Below are positions 61,451 through 64,000 of a DNA stretch of 64,000 bases, piece by piece (position 1 is the first letter of the stretch; every line of letters begins with the position of its first letter). The stretch lies in the NCBI RefSeq assembly GCF_016086655.4, contig NC_092584.1:9847907-9911906 (forward strand), written 5' to 3'. The notes beneath the pieces are model-generated. The model saw nothing but the letters and a program-made list of their open reading frames with translations, was not told the origin of the DNA and ran no database searches. Both the position numbers and the translations under genes were made by a program. Origin of the DNA: Lepeophtheirus salmonis (lineage: Eukaryota > Arthropoda > Copepoda > Siphonostomatoida > Caligidae).

Positions 61451-62650
61451 TTTGATCTAAAGGCTTTGTATATTAAGACACATTTTCTGAGGCAAAATGT
61501 ATTTGTAAAATGTTGCAAGACGATATGGTTTAAGGCAGGGATGTCCATCCCACTTAATGTGTAAGTTCAAGGGACTACTTGTTCCCACGTATCTAGTATT
61601 TTTGGCAAAATTGTCACAATATCATCAAAACGCGTAGAACGCGCATTATACGTGGAAATATTAAAAAATATTTCCCAAATTAAGGAATTTTGGAAAAATT
61701 ATCGCTCTGAGAAAAAAAAAAGAGGTAATTATATCAAATAATTAGGCAGCGGATCAATAGCAGCTTTTCCTTGAAAAAATATATTTTCCTACTTTAAAAA
61801 TAAACTGTATATTTGATTATTTAGTTTTTGAAGGCATTTTTCATGAAATTTAATTAAATGCCATCTGAAGCCCATTAAAATATTTCAAGTGTCAATGTAG
61901 CCTATTATATTAAAAGGTTGAACATCCTTGGTTTAAGGCAAAAATGGCTTGAGACAAATGATTTAAAGTGAAGAAGATGGAAATACTTGCTTCAAAATTC
62001 AAATCCTCTACAAATCAAATATAATTGAAAATAATCAGACTCTCATTTCCCACGTAAAATTATAATTAGCAATACCCTGAGACGTATGTTCACAGGATGA
62101 GCTGACAACACATATTTATAATAAATGATGTTTATGAAACAAAGTGTATGTTTATTTATCTAAGAGTTTCTTAACAACTCCTTCAAAAATCAAGCGGAAT
62201 GGACGCATCCCTCAAAGAAAGAAAAAAACGAATGTTATTTATTAATTTGTTATTTTTATTAATGAGAATATATTGTAAACAATTTGTTACAAAAAGGAGT
62301 TGTCCCTCACAATGGAAAGATAGAGGAAAAGATTTAAGGAAGAAAATAAAAGCATCTTTTCTCATATCGCTATTTTCCCATCGCTTGTCCAAAAACTTTT
62401 TCAAGATCTATATGTACAGGAAACTGGGTTTGCAAGAGTAAAAAACTTAGGAAAGTTCGATGGCTATCATTCAACACGTAATGACGTGCCTCGATTATAG
62501 CCTCCAATCAGATTTTGAAGGTGATAAAGGCACTTTGTGCTGGAGGGGGCGCTCTCACTAAAAAAATTACTTCCAGTTTCCTTTCAAAATGGTCATTCCC
62601 TCAAATTCAGGCTCAGCCCATAAATTTTAAATTTCAATAAAATTAAAGGT
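61451..62650. other. No gene seen; possible weak transposase tail
   Basis: A minus-strand stretch at about 62470-62535 reads AFITFKI, a stop, LEAIIEARHYVLN, similar to the transposase C-terminal block but too short to claim. Otherwise blank. Confidence 0.35.
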
Positions 62651-62655
62651 GGTGT

Positions 62656-63088
62656 CAGGAGCATTTGCAGGATTTTTTTTATTTGTTTTTTTGGGGGGGG
62701 GGGGTGCTTGATTTTGAAAAAAAAATCAAAGAAAATTAATTTTTCTTCAGATAAATTTCAAATATTAATTTTCGAGAATAAACGATTCAAAATCTACACA
62801 GTTTACAAAATATTTTTAAAAATCCACAGTTATTCACAAAATATTAAGCTTTTTGAAAAAAAAAATAATATATATGAAATTTTCGAAAAGAAAAATTCAA
62901 AATCGATTGCTTTACCCATAATATTCGACTTTTTGCAAAATATTAAATTTTTGCAGAAAAATTTCAAAGATCCATAAATGTTTTGAATTTTTTTTTTGAA
63001 TTTCCTAATAATGAGCAAAGTTCCTTAATTTTTTTTAGGGGGGGGGGAGAAGCTACGACCCTCCACTCAAACCATGCAGATGCTCCTG
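62656..63088. mobile_element. AT-rich non-autonomous element, copy 11, both ends intact
   Basis: Left CAGGAGCATTTGCAGG and right, read on the opposite strand, CAGGAGCATCTGCATGG. These are clear inverted ends around an AT-rich body with G runs at both sides. Flanking 8-mers (GGTGGTGT and GACGTGTA) do not match, so a target duplication is not preserved. Confidence 0.8.
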
Positions 63089-63628
63089 GACGTGTACGAC
63101 AGACTTTACTCTCATCATGCGCCAAAAAACTGTAGTCTATTACTAGCATTGAACGAAAATTTCGAGGACATTGGTTTGGAATAACGCGGTATTTCATCAT
63201 TCAAAGAATACCTATGTCACATAGGCAGTGTGGGATAGGGGATCGTTATAGTTGTTAAAAAATATGATATTGGAAGAGGACAATACTTTTTGTTGTTGCA
63301 ATCCCAGGAGTTTTTTATTTTCCAAATCTGTGATGATTATTCTTTAATTATTGAAGAAAGAACATGAAAATATACTCGTAAAGAATTACAAGTCAATGGC
63401 CATTAAAATTAATAGTTTGATCGGGAGTAAAAGAGTAAGTCCTTGTTTAACTCGGAAACGAATTGCGTAGGAAATTGCTGGCCTCTTTATGGCGATCCTT
63501 TTTTTTGCTTAATAATGTATATAATTAATCAAGTACAGATGGAGTCGGTATTATTGAGCCGACTCCAATACTTTAAAAGCTACCAATTCTTTGCCATTCC
63601 GATGCATCGGTAATATATACACAAAAAC

Positions 63629-63862
63629 AGTGATGTGTCAGTCCTTATATAGGACTGAAGACTGTAGTCCGTCCAGTTCAGTCCTTAATATCAGTTCCAA
63701 AACTTATAAAGATCCGTCCTTGATGACGTCACTCTTCTTTGTTTATTCTTTTTCCTAATCAGTTCTAGTACTGACTGTCCGAAGGACCAACAGTCTTAAG
63801 GACTTAGAGGATCGGTCTTAAAACTGGATTTGACCGAATAAATAATGTTTGACACAAAACTA
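63629..63862. mobile_element. TAGTGTTG-family non-autonomous element
   Basis: Starts AGTGATGTGTCAGTCCTTAT and ends GTTTGACACAAAACTA. It contains the family blocks GACTGTAGTCC, CAGTTCAGTCCTTAA, CCTTGATGACGTCACT and CAGTCTTAAGGAC. Confidence 0.75.
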
Positions 63863-64000
63863 CACAAAAATACTACCCTACAAATCACTCACTCATTTAC
63901 TAGTGAACAGCAGTTCTCTCCATCTGCTCCGTGATTGTATTGTGTCCAAGTAATACGCTGTTTTCTATCTGTTTTTATAGTTGTGGTAGAATTGTTAAAA

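Overview
The window reads as an AT-rich, repeat-laden stretch of a small-crustacean-like arthropod nuclear genome. Evidence is two genes with GT-AG introns, an animal developmental regulator (T-box), and many decayed Tc1/mariner (IS630-superfamily) transposases of the kind crowded in sea-louse (caligid copepod) DNA. The sea-louse attribution is an inference from repeat style and base composition and was not tested. No operons, CRISPR arrays, rRNA genes or convincing tRNA genes were seen.

Three protein-coding loci are supported, all on the minus strand. (1) A six-exon T-box gene at 26343-23721 predicts a complete 577-residue protein of the Tbx20/midline/H15 class, with an N-terminal eh1 Groucho-binding motif. 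(2) A five-exon gene at 43351-36840 predicts a complete 505-residue secreted M28-family zinc peptidase with signal peptide, all five metal ligands and a GPI-anchor-like tail. Its first exon (43351-43212) was found by reading splice sites and phases. (3) A single His/Ser/Asn/Tyr-rich terminal exon at 55056-54766 belongs to a gene whose upstream exons were not found.

The rest is repeat-derived or blank. From 0 to 22.8 kb there is a complete-looking 959-bp inverted-repeat element (1141-2099), transposase fossils at 7.0, 8.4-9.0, 10.8-11.7 and 12.0-12.7 kb, minisatellites, and AT-rich non-autonomous elements. The T-box gene occupies a compact, repeat-free 2.6-kb island, bordered downstream by a 724-bp TIR element and upstream by a 627-bp TIR element. 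From 29 to 34.5 kb lies a diverged composite repeat with a locally tandem section. From 43.8 to 62 kb there are further transposase fossils on both strands.

Two non-autonomous families recur through the window. One is AT-rich with GC-rich ends near CAGGGGCGTCC (about 12 copies). The other is a roughly 190-240 bp family with ends near TAGTGTTGTGTCAGTCC (about 6 copies).

The genes do not form an evident functional unit. The most useful results are the two full gene models, the duplicated 3' end of the peptidase gene, the unidentified terminal exon and the repeat families.
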